Shown: piece by piece, positions 25,531 to 35,450 of the stretch | Numbering within the stretch: the first letter of the stretch is position 1 | Layout of the letters: each line of letters begins with the position of its first letter | Assembly (NCBI RefSeq): GCF_030815255.1 | Contig: NZ_JAUSWN010000020.1 | Span: forward strand, 1-57,862 | Origin: Hathewaya limosa | GTDB lineage: Bacteria > Bacillota > Clostridia > Clostridiales > Clostridiaceae | Direction: 5' to 3' | DNA: 57,862 nucleotides | Program-made: the position numbers and the translations under genes | The notes under the pieces: generated by a model | Databases searched by the model: none | Seen by the model: the letters and a program-made list of their open reading frames with translations, nothing else | What the model was told of the DNA's origin: nothing

Positions 25531-25838
25531 AAAAACCCTCGTCCTAATAAAAGGACGAGAGTGAATATTCCCGTGTTACCACCTTAATTTATTGATATCT
25601 CACAATAACAACCTTATCAAGTACGCTAAAAGTAATTATTAAAACCTTACTTTCTAGTTATACTCTAGCACTATAACGGGTGCAGGAACCGACATCAGCC
25701 TACTGGTTGTTATCTTTCGGAGTGCTGCTCAGAGATGTATTCAAATTAATCTATCTTTGCCCCTCTCACTAACCGGGAACTCTCTGTAAATCTATAACTA
25801 ATTCTACTTGTTCTCTTCAAAGCTTTAAGTTTTTCTTT
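25531..25838 (-). promoter_or_regulatory. Tyrosine T-box riboswitch of tyrS
   Basis: The minus strand shows the T-box sequence AAGGTGGTAACACGGG (antiterminator, TGGT pairing with an ACCA tRNA end), followed by a terminator (25552-25559 with 25538-25545, CTCGTCCT/AGGACGAG) and T-run. Stem I carries AGAGAGTTCCCGGTTAGTGAG, and the specifier segment reads GAA-TAC-ATCTCTGAG, so the specifier is UAC (25737-25739), Tyr, in agreement with the gene. Confidence 0.95.
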
Positions 25839-25844
25839 TTTCAC

Positions 25845-25873
25845 ATTATAAAACACTTATTTTTTTTTGTCAA
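25845..25873 (-). promoter_or_regulatory. tyrS T-box promoter
   Basis: Perfect consensus: TTGACA (25868-25873), 17-bp spacer, TATAAT (25845-25850) on the minus strand. Confidence 0.9.
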
Positions 25874-26063
25874 TATCAGTTTATTTAAAAAATTAGAACT
25901 TTAATACATAAAAATCATAGTTTACTTAAACTAAATCAGTTAATCTTCATTTAATACCGAATCTCTAACTTTATTCTTGTATTTTTATAAACCTAATTTT
26001 CTTAAAAAGATCTAATGCTTTATTTCTTACTAATCATATTCCTTTACTGATAAGCCTTAAACT

Positions 26064-27890
26064 TTATACTATAACCTTTTTATCCATATACCATTTACTT
26101 TGAGATTCATACATCTCTGAATATTTACCCTTACTATTTATAAGTTCTTCATGAGTACCAATTTCTATTATTTTACCCTTGTCCATAACAACTATTCTAT
26201 CCGCTATTTTAGCTGACCCTAACCTATGAGTAACAATTATAGCTGTTTTTCCTTTAGACATTTCTGCAAATTTATTATAAATTTTTGTCTCTTCTACGGG
26301 ATCTATAGCTGCTGTTGGCTCATCTAAAATTATCATATTATGATCTTTATAAAATCCCCTTGCAATTGCTATTCGTTGCCATTGACCTCCCGATAAGTCT
26401 ATTCCATCAAATTCTCTTGAAAGCATGGTATCAAAACCTTTATTAAATTTTTCTTCATTTATTTCTAAATCTGATTTTTCAACGGCTAATTGTAATTTTT
26501 CTTTTATATCCTTATTATCTTTAAAAAACCTTTCTTTGTTAGAGCTTATAGATATATTTTCTACTAAAGTCATCTTATATTTCGCATATTTTTGAAAAAC
26601 TGCCGATATATTTTTATATATATTTTTTGATATAACTTTACTAGTATCTAATCCTCCTATTAGAACTTTTCCTTCTGTAGGTGTATATAATCCTGTAATA
26701 AGCTTTATTAGAGAAGTTTTTCCTGCTCCATTTTCTCCTACTATAGCAATAGTTTCTCCTTTATTTATTTTTAAAGATACATTTGAAACAGACATTTGCT
26801 CCATACCAGGATAAGTAAAACTTACATTTTCTAAATATATTTCAGGGATACCTTGAAATTCTTCATTTTGACCTTTTCTTTCTGTCATATTAACAAACCT
26901 AATAAAATTCTTTATAGTACCCCAACTTTTAGTTATGTTTCCTATATGCATACATATTATTTCTTCCATTAATGAAAACATCATTCCTATGGAGGCAAAA
27001 ACTGCTCCAAATGCTCCTATTGATATTTCCCCTTTTAATAATGCAGTAAATAATAAATATAGTACCGACATATATCCCAGTAACGTTATCATTTTCATTC
27101 CTAGTTCTAAAAGTCCTGATTTTTTTTCTGCATTCCACATCTTAATATTAAGTAATTTTAAAGTCGATAAATATAAATCTTTAAAATAATTAAATGCACC
27201 CAAAATTCTTGTTTCTTTATAGTATTCCTTATCTATTAAACATTTTTCATAATACTCATATTCTCTTCTTAAAGGCGCTGCATTGTCTTCTAATTCTGCA
27301 AACACCTTAATTTTAATGATTTGTGTTATTGCAACTGGTATGAAAATTAATATTAAGGATGCAGCAAGAATAGGTTTCAATTTATACAAATATATTGACA
27401 TAAATATAAAATATGGTAAATAGAAACTAAATAATACCATAATTACTGTTAATACAGATATACAATTTTCCATACCTTCATTAGCCTTATTAATATCATC
27501 TAAAAAACTAGACTGTTCAAAATAAATAGGATCTAAGTTACCAGTTTTTTTATTTATTTTTTTGCCCATATAACCTAATTGTATTTTAGCAAAATTATTC
27601 ACTGTAAAATTGTGAGTCCCATTCAATACTTCTTCAATAATTAATGTTATTCCTAATAAACATCCCATTAAAATCATTGAATTTATAGCACCTTTTTTAC
27701 CAATTTCTTTTGAAACCGTATCAAAAAATTTCTGGGTCATAAATATATTAAATCCTGTTGAAACACCATGAAGTATTCCTAATAAAATGGCGATAATAAA
27801 ATATACTGGACTTGATTTAATAATCATTCTAAAAATTTCATCTAATACTTTAAAAAGAGAAATATCTTTTCGAGATTTAGAATCTATCAT
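26064..27890 (-). CDS. ABC exporter half-transporter B
   Basis: 608-residue fused membrane/ATPase protein. Six transmembrane segments over about 30-330, then the ATPase with Walker A GENGAGKTS (about 384), signature LSGGQWQR, Walker B MIILDEPTA and the H-loop VTHRLGSA. All catalytic residues are consensus. No N-terminal C39 peptidase, so it is not a bacteriocin-processing exporter. Its start overlaps the end of the next gene by 4 bp, so the two are translated together and surely pair as a heterodimer. Substrate unknown; multidrug or peptide export is common for such pairs. Confidence 0.9.
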   Translation of the reverse strand: MIDSKSRKDISLFKVLDEIFRMIIKSSPVYFIIAILLGILHGVSTGFNIFMTQKFFDTVSKEIGKKGAINSMILMGCLLGITLIIEEVLNGTHNFTVNNFAKIQLGYMGKKINKKTGNLDPIYFEQSSFLDDINKANEGMENCISVLTVIMVLFSFYLPYFIFMSIYLYKLKPILAASLILIFIPVAITQIIKIKVFAELEDNAAPLRREYEYYEKCLIDKEYYKETRILGAFNYFKDLYLSTLKLLNIKMWNAEKKSGLLELGMKMITLLGYMSVLYLLFTALLKGEISIGAFGAVFASIGMMFSLMEEIICMHIGNITKSWGTIKNFIRFVNMTERKGQNEEFQGIPEIYLENVSFTYPGMEQMSVSNVSLKINKGETIAIVGENGAGKTSLIKLITGLYTPTEGKVLIGGLDTSKVISKNIYKNISAVFQKYAKYKMTLVENISISSNKERFFKDNKDIKEKLQLAVEKSDLEINEEKFNKGFDTMLSREFDGIDLSGGQWQRIAIARGFYKDHNMIILDEPTAAIDPVEETKIYNKFAEMSKGKTAIIVTHRLGSAKIADRIVVMDKGKIIEIGTHEELINSKGKYSEMYESQSKWYMDKKVIV

Positions 27891-29683
27891 AAATACCAGC
27901 TCCTTTGACTCTCATACATTTTTGCATATAAACCATTTTTCTTCATAAGTTTATCATGAGAACCACTTTCTACAATGGTGCCATCCCCTATAACTAAAAT
28001 TTCATTTGCAAGCTTAGTCGATCCAAGACGATGACTTATAAAAATCGTTGTATTTCCTTTACTTATTTCATTGAATTGTTCATATACTTGACTTTCACTT
28101 ATTGGATCTAAAGCAGCTGTTGGTTCATCTAGAATTCTAAGTGATGCTGGACTTATAATAGACCTAGCCATTGCAAGCCTTTGCCATTGTCCACCTGATA
28201 TATCTACTCCATTATCTTTAATTTTACCTAGTATTGTGTTTAATCCATTCGGAAATTTTTTTACTAAATCATTTAAATCTAAAATATCTATTGAAGTTTC
28301 TATATATTTTTCATTGACTTTTTCATTTAATGTAGAAACATTTCCTAAAGCTATATTGTCTTTAAATTTTATAGCATATTTCGCAAAGTCTTGATATACA
28401 ACTGAACTCAATGCCTTTAATTCACTTTGTTTATATTCCCTAATGCTTTTATTATTTATTAAAATTTCTCCTTCAAACTCATCATATAATCCTGTTATAA
28501 GTTTTGTTATAGTGGTTTTTCCTGATCCATTTGCCCCTACAACTGAATAATGTTTCCCCTCCTCTATAAGAAAGGAAATATCCTTTAATATATAGTTCTC
28601 TGTACCTGGATACTTAAAAGATACACTTTTAAATTCTAAAGTTTTTAATTTTAATAATTTCTTAGAAGGTTCATCTAATGCCCCTTCACTTTCTTCCAAA
28701 TTTGAAAACTTAGTAAAATCCTTTAAATATTCAATATTAGAAGATAGGTGTTTAATATAGTAGGTAATATTCCAAGACATCATTGTTATAAGTCTAAATA
28801 CTCCATTTACAATAGAAATAAACATACCTACACTTAATCTTCCATCATTCACAGGGTATATAAGCACTAAAACTGTTAACATAGATATAATTGCAGTAAT
28901 TATACTACTACTTTTCATTTTTATAAAATACTTTAAATCTGCTTTAACTTCTACCTTTCTTTTAATTTCATATTGTTCATCCCATTTTTTATTTATTTTA
29001 TCCGTATAATGAAAAAGAGTTCTTTCCTCCACGAATTCTCTTCCTGTAATAACTTTTCTTAAATACTCTGTTCTTCTTTCATATTTTGATACTTCTCTAT
29101 TAGCTTCATAAATATCTTTTCCACCCTTTATGGCAAGATAAAACAATGGAATGGAAATTCCTAAAATAATTAAGGTTGCCCACCATACCTGCATAACTAA
29201 AACTAAAAGCAAGCCTAAAATTATAATCACCATAGATATCATTTCCAACAAATCACTATAAGCCTCTTTTATTCTAACATCTGGATTCCTAGATACCCTA
29301 GATATTAAATCCCAAATATCCTGATTCTCTATATACTTATACTTTAGCTTAGCTACCTTTTCTATGATCTTAACTCTAAAAGTTTCTTTAAGTTTTAATT
29401 GTAACTTTGCTTCAACAAACTTTACAAGTTGTTGTGAAATCCACTTATAAGCAATAAGTGTTATTATAATAAACATAGGTAAAAATATATTTTTAATACT
29501 CTTTTCACCTCGAACTACTAAAATAGAAATGTCTAAAAATTTAGCAGTAACTATAACTTCTACTGTAGGAACTATACCATCTATTAATTTTTGAATAACT
29601 ATGACTATAGAACTTTTAGGTGCATATTTAAATGGAATTCCTATAATATCTTTAACACCATATTTTTTTTCTTTAACCCCCAT
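27887..29683 (-). CDS. ABC exporter half-transporter A
   Basis: 598 residues from the ATG at 29683, chosen because AAGGGGG lies just upstream; the frame extends 22 codons further without a site. Six transmembrane segments (about 40-330) and an ATPase with Walker A GANGSGKTT, signature ISGGQWQR, Walker B LRILDEPTA and ISHRLGS. Both this and its partner have intact nucleotide-binding sites, unlike exporters with one degenerate site. First gene of a two-gene operon, divergent from the OpuC genes. No regulator is adjacent. Confidence 0.9.
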   Translation of the reverse strand: MGVKEKKYGVKDIIGIPFKYAPKSSIVIVIQKLIDGIVPTVEVIVTAKFLDISILVVRGEKSIKNIFLPMFIIITLIAYKWISQQLVKFVEAKLQLKLKETFRVKIIEKVAKLKYKYIENQDIWDLISRVSRNPDVRIKEAYSDLLEMISMVIIILGLLLVLVMQVWWATLIILGISIPLFYLAIKGGKDIYEANREVSKYERRTEYLRKVITGREFVEERTLFHYTDKINKKWDEQYEIKRKVEVKADLKYFIKMKSSSIITAIISMLTVLVLIYPVNDGRLSVGMFISIVNGVFRLITMMSWNITYYIKHLSSNIEYLKDFTKFSNLEESEGALDEPSKKLLKLKTLEFKSVSFKYPGTENYILKDISFLIEEGKHYSVVGANGSGKTTITKLITGLYDEFEGEILINNKSIREYKQSELKALSSVVYQDFAKYAIKFKDNIALGNVSTLNEKVNEKYIETSIDILDLNDLVKKFPNGLNTILGKIKDNGVDISGGQWQRLAMARSIISPASLRILDEPTAALDPISESQVYEQFNEISKGNTTIFISHRLGSTKLANEILVIGDGTIVESGSHDKLMKKNGLYAKMYESQRSWYL

Positions 29684-29760
29684 TTTACCCCCTTCTTTCT
29701 TTTTATAAATACTTAAATTTTTATTTATAAAAGCTAACATATTAAACATTGATCACAAAA

Positions 29761-29769
29761 ATTATATCA
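29761..29769 (-). promoter_or_regulatory. ABC exporter operon promoter, extended -10
   Basis: Minus strand TGA-TATAAT (29761-29769), with no clear -35. The start would lie about 70 nt before the ATG at 29683. Confidence 0.5.
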
Positions 29770-29891
29770 TATTTTCTGAATATTCTATACATTTTATCAT
29801 TCTTTTGTTATTCTAGAAATCCACATAAAACTTATAAGCTTCTCTTTAAATTCTTCTAAAACAAGCCTTACTGGAACTTATATATCATTTA

Positions 29892-29900
29892 TGTTATAAT
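29892..29900 (+). promoter_or_regulatory. opuC operon promoter, extended -10
   Basis: TGT-TATAAT with a weak -35 (TGGAAC) 17 bp upstream. The predicted start at about 29907 coincides with the first base of the hairpin at 29906-29936. Confidence 0.5.
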
Positions 29901-29905
29901 ATTTT

Positions 29906-29936
29906 TAACAACTTCTGAAAGTTTTAGAAGTTGTTA
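29906..29936 (+). promoter_or_regulatory. 5'-end hairpin of the opuC transcript
   Basis: 11-bp perfect stem (29906-29916 with 29926-29936) followed by ATTTTT and then directly by the AGGAGGT of the first gene. It looks like a terminator or attenuator placed at the very start of the mRNA, or a 5' stabilising hairpin. It is not the end of a convergent gene, because the neighbours diverge here. Confidence 0.55.
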
Positions 29937-29956
29937 ATTTTTCAGGAGGTGTTTTA

Positions 29957-31087
29957 TTGATAGAATTCAAAAATATAACAAAAAAAATTGATTCTAAAAT
30001 TATACTAAACAACATTAATTTAAATATTGAAAAGGGTAAACTTATTGTACTAATAGGTCCCAGTGGTTGTGGAAAAACTACTACGCTAAAAATGATAAAC
30101 AAACTTATCAAACCATCTTCAGGAGAGATTTATATAGACTCTAAACCAATTTCTAAAGAAAATACTATCTCATTACGTCGTAATATTGGCTATGTAATTC
30201 AAAACACCGGTCTTTTTCCTCATCTTACGATTAAAGAAAACATTGAACTACTCCCTAAGTTAAAAAAAGAACCCTTAAATAAAATTCACAAAAAAACCTT
30301 AGATCTCTTAGCATTAGTTGGTTTAAATTCACATGAATATTTAAATAAATATCCCAATGAATTAAGTGGTGGTCAACAACAACGTGTAGGGGTTGCCCGT
30401 GCCTTTGCAACAGATGCAGATATCATATTAATGGACGAGCCTTTTAGTGCATTAGACCCCATAACCCGTAATTCTTTACAAGAAGAATTATTTGAAACTC
30501 AAGAAAAACTGAAAAAAACTATAATTTTCGTAACCCATGATATGGATGAAGCTATAAAATTAGCTGATAAAATTTGTATTATGAATAATGGTTCTATTGC
30601 TCAATATGATACGCCAGAAAATATATTAAAAAATCCTGCTAATGATTTTGTTTCAGATTTTATTGGATCGAATAAAATTTGGAATAGTCCAGAATTTATA
30701 AAAGCTAAAGATATTATGATTAATTCTCCTATATGTGTTAGTCCATCTAGAAATATTCTTCAAGCTATAGAAATAATGAAATCTAATAAGGTAGATAGCT
30801 TATTAATTGTTGATAAAGAATATATTTTAAAAGGTTTAGTTACTCTAAAAAGCATTAGAAGAAATATACCTAAGGAAACAAAACTAAATCAAATTATGGA
30901 ACATAATGTGGTTTCCATTAATGAAGAAGATAATATCGTTGAACTTCTAGAATTAGTTAGCGAACACTCCTTTGGTTATATTCCTGTTACAAATAATAAA
31001 AACCAACTGGTAGGTCTTATAACCAAGAGTAGTTTGATCTCCGTATTAAGTGAACAATTCCTAGAAGGCGGTGATTTAAATGAATAA
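29957..31087 (+). CDS. Osmoprotectant ABC transporter ATPase with CBS domains (OpuCA-like)
   Basis: Cytoplasmic ATPase of a betaine/carnitine/choline-type importer (376 residues). ATPase: Walker A GPSGCGKTTT (about 35-44), signature LSGGQQQR, Walker B IILMDEPFSALDP, VTHDMDEA. Two C-terminal CBS motifs (about 255-365; MKSNKVDSLLIVD and SEHSFGYIPVTN), which in OpuA/OpuC sense ionic strength. It starts with TTG, seven bases after AGGAGGT. Overlaps the permease gene by 8 bp. Expected to respond to osmotic stress. Confidence 0.92.
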   Translation: MIEFKNITKKIDSKIILNNINLNIEKGKLIVLIGPSGCGKTTTLKMINKLIKPSSGEIYIDSKPISKENTISLRRNIGYVIQNTGLFPHLTIKENIELLPKLKKEPLNKIHKKTLDLLALVGLNSHEYLNKYPNELSGGQQQRVGVARAFATDADIILMDEPFSALDPITRNSLQEELFETQEKLKKTIIFVTHDMDEAIKLADKICIMNNGSIAQYDTPENILKNPANDFVSDFIGSNKIWNSPEFIKAKDIMINSPICVSPSRNILQAIEIMKSNKVDSLLIVDKEYILKGLVTLKSIRRNIPKETKLNQIMEHNVVSINEEDNIVELLELVSEHSFGYIPVTNNKNQLVGLITKSSLISVLSEQFLEGGDLNE

Positions 31088-32633
31088 CTTTTTTTCTTTT
31101 CTAATAGATAAAAAAGAAGAAATAGTAAGACTTTTACTCCAACATATGTACCTTACTTTAGGTGCTATTTTAATTTCTGTCTTAATTGGTATACCACTTG
31201 GAATATTAATAACTAAATCAAAACCTTGCAGAAAACCAATTTTAAACTTTATTAACTTAGTTCAAGCAATCCCCTCCATGGCATTATTAGGATTATTCAT
31301 TCCAATATTAGGTATTGGAACTGTCCCAGCAATTACTACTGTAGTCCTTTATTCACTATTACCTATAATAAAAAATACTTATGTAGGTTTAACCAGTATA
31401 GATCCAAACATACTAGAAGCTTCACATGGTATGGGACTTACAGGTTCACAAACTCTTAGATTAATACAATTTCCATTAGCACTTCCAATAATAATGTCTG
31501 GTATTAGGATCTCTGCCGTTACTGCTGTTGGTCTTATGACCTTGGCGGCTTTTATAGGGGCTGGGGGATTAGGATATCTTGTATTCTCTGGTATTCAAAC
31601 TGTAAATAATTTTATGATTTTAGCTGGTGCAATTCCTTGTTGTGTGCTTGCTCTTTTGATTGATTTTATCTTTAGTAAAATAGAACTAGCTGTTACTCCT
31701 AAAGGGATAAGCAAAACACCTAAAAAATCCATATCAAAACCTTTAAAAATAGTTTCTATAATTATTCTTATAAGTTTTCTTTTTTTAATGGTATCTAATA
31801 TTATAAAACCTAAAAAAGATACTATTGTTGTAGGTTCTAAAAATTTTTCGGAACAATTGATTCTTGGAAATATGTTTGCTGATTTAATTGAAGAATATAC
31901 AGATTTAAGAGTAGATAGAAAACTTAATTTAGGAGGAAGCTCCGTTATTATGTCTGCAATGCAAGCTAAAGAGGTTGATATATATCCCGATTACACAGGT
32001 ACTCTATTAATGAATGTATTGAAAAAACCTATAATTGGTGATAAAGATCTTGCTTATTCTGAAACAAGAAAATTAATGAATACTAAATATAACATAGACT
32101 TATTACCCTTATTAGGATTTAGTAATAATTGGTCTTTAGCAATGACTCCCAAAATAGCCGAACAATATAATATTGAATCCATATCTGATCTTGCAAAAGT
32201 AAGTAAAGACTTAACACTATGTTGTACCTTAGAATTCGCTAATAGAGAAGATGGCTTAAAGGGATTAGAAAAAAAATACGGTATAAAATTTAAGGATATA
32301 AAACCTATGGATGGTAGTCTTAGATATTCTGCTATAGAAGAAAATAACTGTCAGGTTATAGATGCAACCTCTACGGAAGGACTATTAAAAGCATTTAATT
32401 TAAAAGTTTTAAAAGATAATAAGGATTTCTTTACTAATACCTATGGTATTCCTGTTATAAGAGAAGATACTGTAAAAAAACATCCTGAACTAAAAAAAAT
32501 ACTGAATAAACTATCTGACACAATTTCAGAAGATACTATGCAGACACTTAATCATAAAGTAGACAAACTCCATGAAGCTCCTGAAAAGGTAGCTAAGGAA
32601 TATTTAATCTCTAAAAAATTACTAAAAAAATAA
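31080..32633 (+). CDS. Osmoprotectant permease fused to substrate-binding protein (OpuCB/C-like)
   Basis: A 517-residue fusion. Residues 1-200 form the permease with about five or six transmembrane segments and the EAA loop (EASHGMGLTGSQ, about 113-124). A further membrane segment at about 223-240 anchors the extracellular binding domain (about 248-515) of the QAT/OpuBC-OsmF type, with GSKNFSEQLILGN, DIYPDYTGT and the family's C-terminal segment. Such fusions replace separate permease and lipoprotein genes. Substrates of relatives are glycine betaine, carnitine or choline; which applies here cannot be told. Confidence 0.92.
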   Translation: MNNFFSFLIDKKEEIVRLLLQHMYLTLGAILISVLIGIPLGILITKSKPCRKPILNFINLVQAIPSMALLGLFIPILGIGTVPAITTVVLYSLLPIIKNTYVGLTSIDPNILEASHGMGLTGSQTLRLIQFPLALPIIMSGIRISAVTAVGLMTLAAFIGAGGLGYLVFSGIQTVNNFMILAGAIPCCVLALLIDFIFSKIELAVTPKGISKTPKKSISKPLKIVSIIILISFLFLMVSNIIKPKKDTIVVGSKNFSEQLILGNMFADLIEEYTDLRVDRKLNLGGSSVIMSAMQAKEVDIYPDYTGTLLMNVLKKPIIGDKDLAYSETRKLMNTKYNIDLLPLLGFSNNWSLAMTPKIAEQYNIESISDLAKVSKDLTLCCTLEFANREDGLKGLEKKYGIKFKDIKPMDGSLRYSAIEENNCQVIDATSTEGLLKAFNLKVLKDNKDFFTNTYGIPVIREDTVKKHPELKKILNKLSDTISEDTMQTLNHKVDKLHEAPEKVAKEYLISKKLLKK

Positions 32634-32635
32634 AC

Positions 32636-32665
32636 AATGCTCGTCCTAATACAAGGGCGAGCATT
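32636..32665. terminator. Bidirectional terminator between convergent genes
   Basis: 11-bp stem (AATGCTCGTCC with GGGCGAGCATT, one G-U). The plus side is followed by TTTATATTATTTT and the minus side by GTTTATTTTTTT. Serves both the opuC operon and the gene at 32675-33625. Confidence 0.8.
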
Positions 32666-32674
32666 TATATTATT

Positions 32675-33625
32675 TTAAAAATAAGATAATACAATTTTAG
32701 TTATAGGAGTATAAGTAACAGTTACATAATCTCCTTCAGTGTACATTGGAATATCGGAATCAATTTTTATTTCTTTCTTATCCTCATAACTGGTTATTAT
32801 ATATTTATAATATATATAATCATTTTTATTTTTAATTTCATATACCCCAGTACATTCTCCAGTAAAACAAGTATTAAGATTAAAAACAACTTCTGTGATA
32901 AATATTATAAAGCTAATGGCAATTATTATATCAATAATTACTAAAGGATTATATCTTATAATTATAATAAAAGTTTTAAAAGTCAAGTCCATATCTTCTT
33001 GAAAAAAAATAGATAGTTGATTAGATAATATTATAAGAATTATTCCTCTTGTTAATATCCAATTAAGTGACTTATTTAAAATATCATTCCTATTAATTCT
33101 ATTAGATCTATTTTTAAAAGATATTTTAAATCGCCATAAAAAAGAGGTAGTTGCACTTATTTCATTATGTTTTATTCCTATCTCTTTATCCCAATTAACT
33201 TTTCTATTATCTATTTCACTAATTTTTTTAGCACTTAGTATAAAAGAAAATGGGATAAAACTTAAAAGAAAATTTAAACATGTATTTTTTAATATATCAT
33301 CTTTACCAAAATACCAAAAACATATATAGCCTAAAAATATTATGCTTATGCTAATTAAAGGTTTTATAAACTTTTTATTATTTATTACCCCTCTATAAGC
33401 TCTTATTAGATCTCTTGTAAAGAAAAGTGAAAGAAAAATTAAATGTATACTTATAATATTAATCCAATTACATATTCTTAAAATTTCAAATCCTCGTGCT
33501 TTAAAAAAATTACATAGATGATCTCCTAATAAAACATCTAAAAATAAGCTTAAATTGATAATAAAGTTTGCTATTGATGTAAGCCATAACCATTCTAAAC
33601 TTCTTTTATCACTTTTAACGCCCAT
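32675..33625 (-). CDS. Hypothetical multi-spanning membrane protein
   Basis: 316 residues with about six hydrophobic segments (near 15-35, 52-70, 87-105, 112-130, 190-205 and 228-250) and a C-terminal soluble tail rich in Lys, Asp and Tyr (about 265-310). Family not recognised. A tail with PMYTEGDYVTVTYTPITKIV suggests a small beta-domain. AACGAGGT precedes the ATG. Single gene between proS and the opuC operon. Confidence 0.75.
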   Translation of the reverse strand: MGVKSDKRSLEWLWLTSIANFIINLSLFLDVLLGDHLCNFFKARGFEILRICNWINIISIHLIFLSLFFTRDLIRAYRGVINNKKFIKPLISISIIFLGYICFWYFGKDDILKNTCLNFLLSFIPFSFILSAKKISEIDNRKVNWDKEIGIKHNEISATTSFLWRFKISFKNRSNRINRNDILNKSLNWILTRGIILIILSNQLSIFFQEDMDLTFKTFIIIIRYNPLVIIDIIIAISFIIFITEVVFNLNTCFTGECTGVYEIKNKNDYIYYKYIITSYEDKKEIKIDSDIPMYTEGDYVTVTYTPITKIVLSYF

Positions 33626-33651
33626 ACTATTACCTCGTTTAAAATTTATAT

Positions 33652-33691
33652 AAAAATAGAAAGAAGATAAGAAAAACTTCTTTCTATTTTT
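33652..33691 (-). terminator. proS terminator
   Basis: Perfect 15-bp stem (33677-33691 with 33652-33666). The 3' arm ends in TTTTT followed on the minus strand by ATATAAATTTT. It begins 16 bp after the proS stop and also sits in the promoter region of the next gene. Confidence 0.8.
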
Positions 33692-33706
33692 ACATTAATA
33701 TTTATT

Positions 33707-35140
33707 TTAGTATGCTCTTCCCCAGTAAACCATCTTAGTTGCTTTCTTTCCACAACATACACATGTATCACCAAGATTTTCTTGTTCGAATGGCATACAT
33801 CTTGAAGTTATACCTGTTTCTTCTTTTATTTTTTCTTCACAAGCTCTATCTTCACACCACATAGCTTTTATAAATCCTGGATGATTATCTGCTATATCAA
33901 CCATTTCTTCTAATGTATGTGCTACACGAGTATTTTCATCTCTATGAGCTTTTGCTCTTTCATACATATTATTATGAATATCATCTAATAATTCTTGTAC
34001 TTTAGTTTCTAATTCATCCATAGATACAACTACTTTTTCTCTTGTATCCCTTCTAACTAAGACAACTTGATTATTTTCTATATCCTTTGGTCCAACTTCT
34101 ACACGAACTGGAATACCCTTCATTTCACATTCACTAAATTTCCATCCTGGCATCTTATCACTATCATCAAGTCTAACTCTAGCTACTTTAGATATTCTCT
34201 CTTTTAATTCATTAGCTTTATCTAATACACCCTCTTTATGTTGAGCTATTGGCACAATCATAACTTGAATTGGTGCTACTCTTGGAGGCAATACAAGCCC
34301 ATCATCATCTCCATGAACCATTATAATAGCTCCTATTAATCTTGTTGTAACACCCCATGATGTTTCATGAACATATTGAAGTTTTCCTTCTTTATCAGAA
34401 TATCTAATATTGAATGCCTTTGCAAAATTATCACTAAAGTTATGAGATGTACCAGCTTGAAGTGCTTTACCATCATGCATTAAACTTTCAATTGAATAAG
34501 TTGCCTCTGCCCCAGCAAACTTTTCTTTCTCAGTTTTTTGACCTTTAATAACTGGCATTGCAAGTACATCCTTACAAAAATCGGCATAAAGGTTTAACAT
34601 ATCTATAGTTTCTTTTCTTGATTCTTCTAATGTTGCATGAACTGTGTGTCCTTCTTGCCATAAAAATTCAGTTGTTCTTAGGAATGGACGTGTTGTTTTT
34701 TCCCATCTTACTACTGAACACCATTGATTATATAGCTTTGGAAGATCTTTATGTGATTGAACTATTTTAGCATAGTGCTCACAGAATAACGTTTCAGATG
34801 TTGGACGAACACATAATCTCTCTGCTAATTCTTCATTTCCACCTTGAGTTACCCAAGCAACTTCTGGAGCAAATCCTTCTATATGATCTTTTTCCTTTTG
34901 AAGTAAACTTTCTGGTATAAACATTGGCATATAAACATTTTCATGTCCTGTAGCCTTAAATCTTGTATCTAAATCTTTTTGAATAAGTTCCCAAATTCCA
35001 TAACCATAAGGACGAATAATCATACATCCTTTAACACTTGCATAATCAACTAATTCAGCTTTTTTAACGATATCTGTATACCACTGTGCAAAATCAACAT
35101 CTCTTGACGTAATATCTTTAACTAACTTTTCTTTTGCCAT
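33707..35140 (-). CDS. proS: Prolyl-tRNA synthetase, archaeal/eukaryote-like type
   Basis: Charges tRNA-Pro. 477 residues from the ATG at 35140, which has TGGAGG seven bases upstream (an in-frame ATG five codons earlier overlaps that site). Class II catalytic core with GYGIWELIQKDLDTRF and motif 2 WCSVVRWEKTTRPFLRTTEF, an anticodon-binding domain, and a C-terminal zinc-binding extension (Cys residues near CEDRACEEK and CVCCGKK) ending in Tyr. It lacks the large insertion of the bacterial (E. coli) type, so it is the archaeal/eukaryote-like ProRS found in several Firmicutes. T-box controlled. Confidence 0.96.
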   Translation of the reverse strand: MAKEKLVKDITSRDVDFAQWYTDIVKKAELVDYASVKGCMIIRPYGYGIWELIQKDLDTRFKATGHENVYMPMFIPESLLQKEKDHIEGFAPEVAWVTQGGNEELAERLCVRPTSETLFCEHYAKIVQSHKDLPKLYNQWCSVVRWEKTTRPFLRTTEFLWQEGHTVHATLEESRKETIDMLNLYADFCKDVLAMPVIKGQKTEKEKFAGAEATYSIESLMHDGKALQAGTSHNFSDNFAKAFNIRYSDKEGKLQYVHETSWGVTTRLIGAIIMVHGDDDGLVLPPRVAPIQVMIVPIAQHKEGVLDKANELKERISKVARVRLDDSDKMPGWKFSECEMKGIPVRVEVGPKDIENNQVVLVRRDTREKVVVSMDELETKVQELLDDIHNNMYERAKAHRDENTRVAHTLEEMVDIADNHPGFIKAMWCEDRACEEKIKEETGITSRCMPFEQENLGDTCVCCGKKATKMVYWGRAY

Positions 35141-35169
35141 TTTCACTACCTCCATTTATTTTTTTATAT

Positions 35170-35444
35170 AAAAAAACCCCAGTCCCATAAAGGGACCGAG
35201 GTATAATATTCGGCGATGCCACCCTAATTAATATATTTTATAAATAGTCTTCGTAAATAAAATATATTCTCTCAACTCGTTAACGGATTGTTCCGCTGTA
35301 GCCTACTATTATTTCGGTACAGAACTCCAAGGCTGGTTCAAAATATACTTTTTAAGAATCTCTCAGCAATCAATTCTCTCTCTGAAAAAAGTTTTTATTT
35401 CTACTATTCCTCTTCATAGTTTTTATTATTTGATTCTCTTATAA
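35170..35444 (-). promoter_or_regulatory. Proline T-box riboswitch of proS
   Basis: Minus strand: T-box AGGGTGGCATCGCCG, then a terminator (CCTCGGTCCC/GGGACTGGGG around 35176-35200) with T-run. Stem I specifier segment GAA-CCA-GCCTTGGAG gives codon CCA (35334-35336), Pro, matching the gene. The T-box bulge is TGGC rather than TGGT, implying a tRNA-Pro ending GCCA. Confidence 0.95.
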
Positions 35445-35450
35445 TTTTTT

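Noticed and set aside
26064..29683. Bacteriocin export locus
   Set aside because: The ABC proteins lack a C39 peptidase domain and no small precursor peptide or modification enzyme is next to them.
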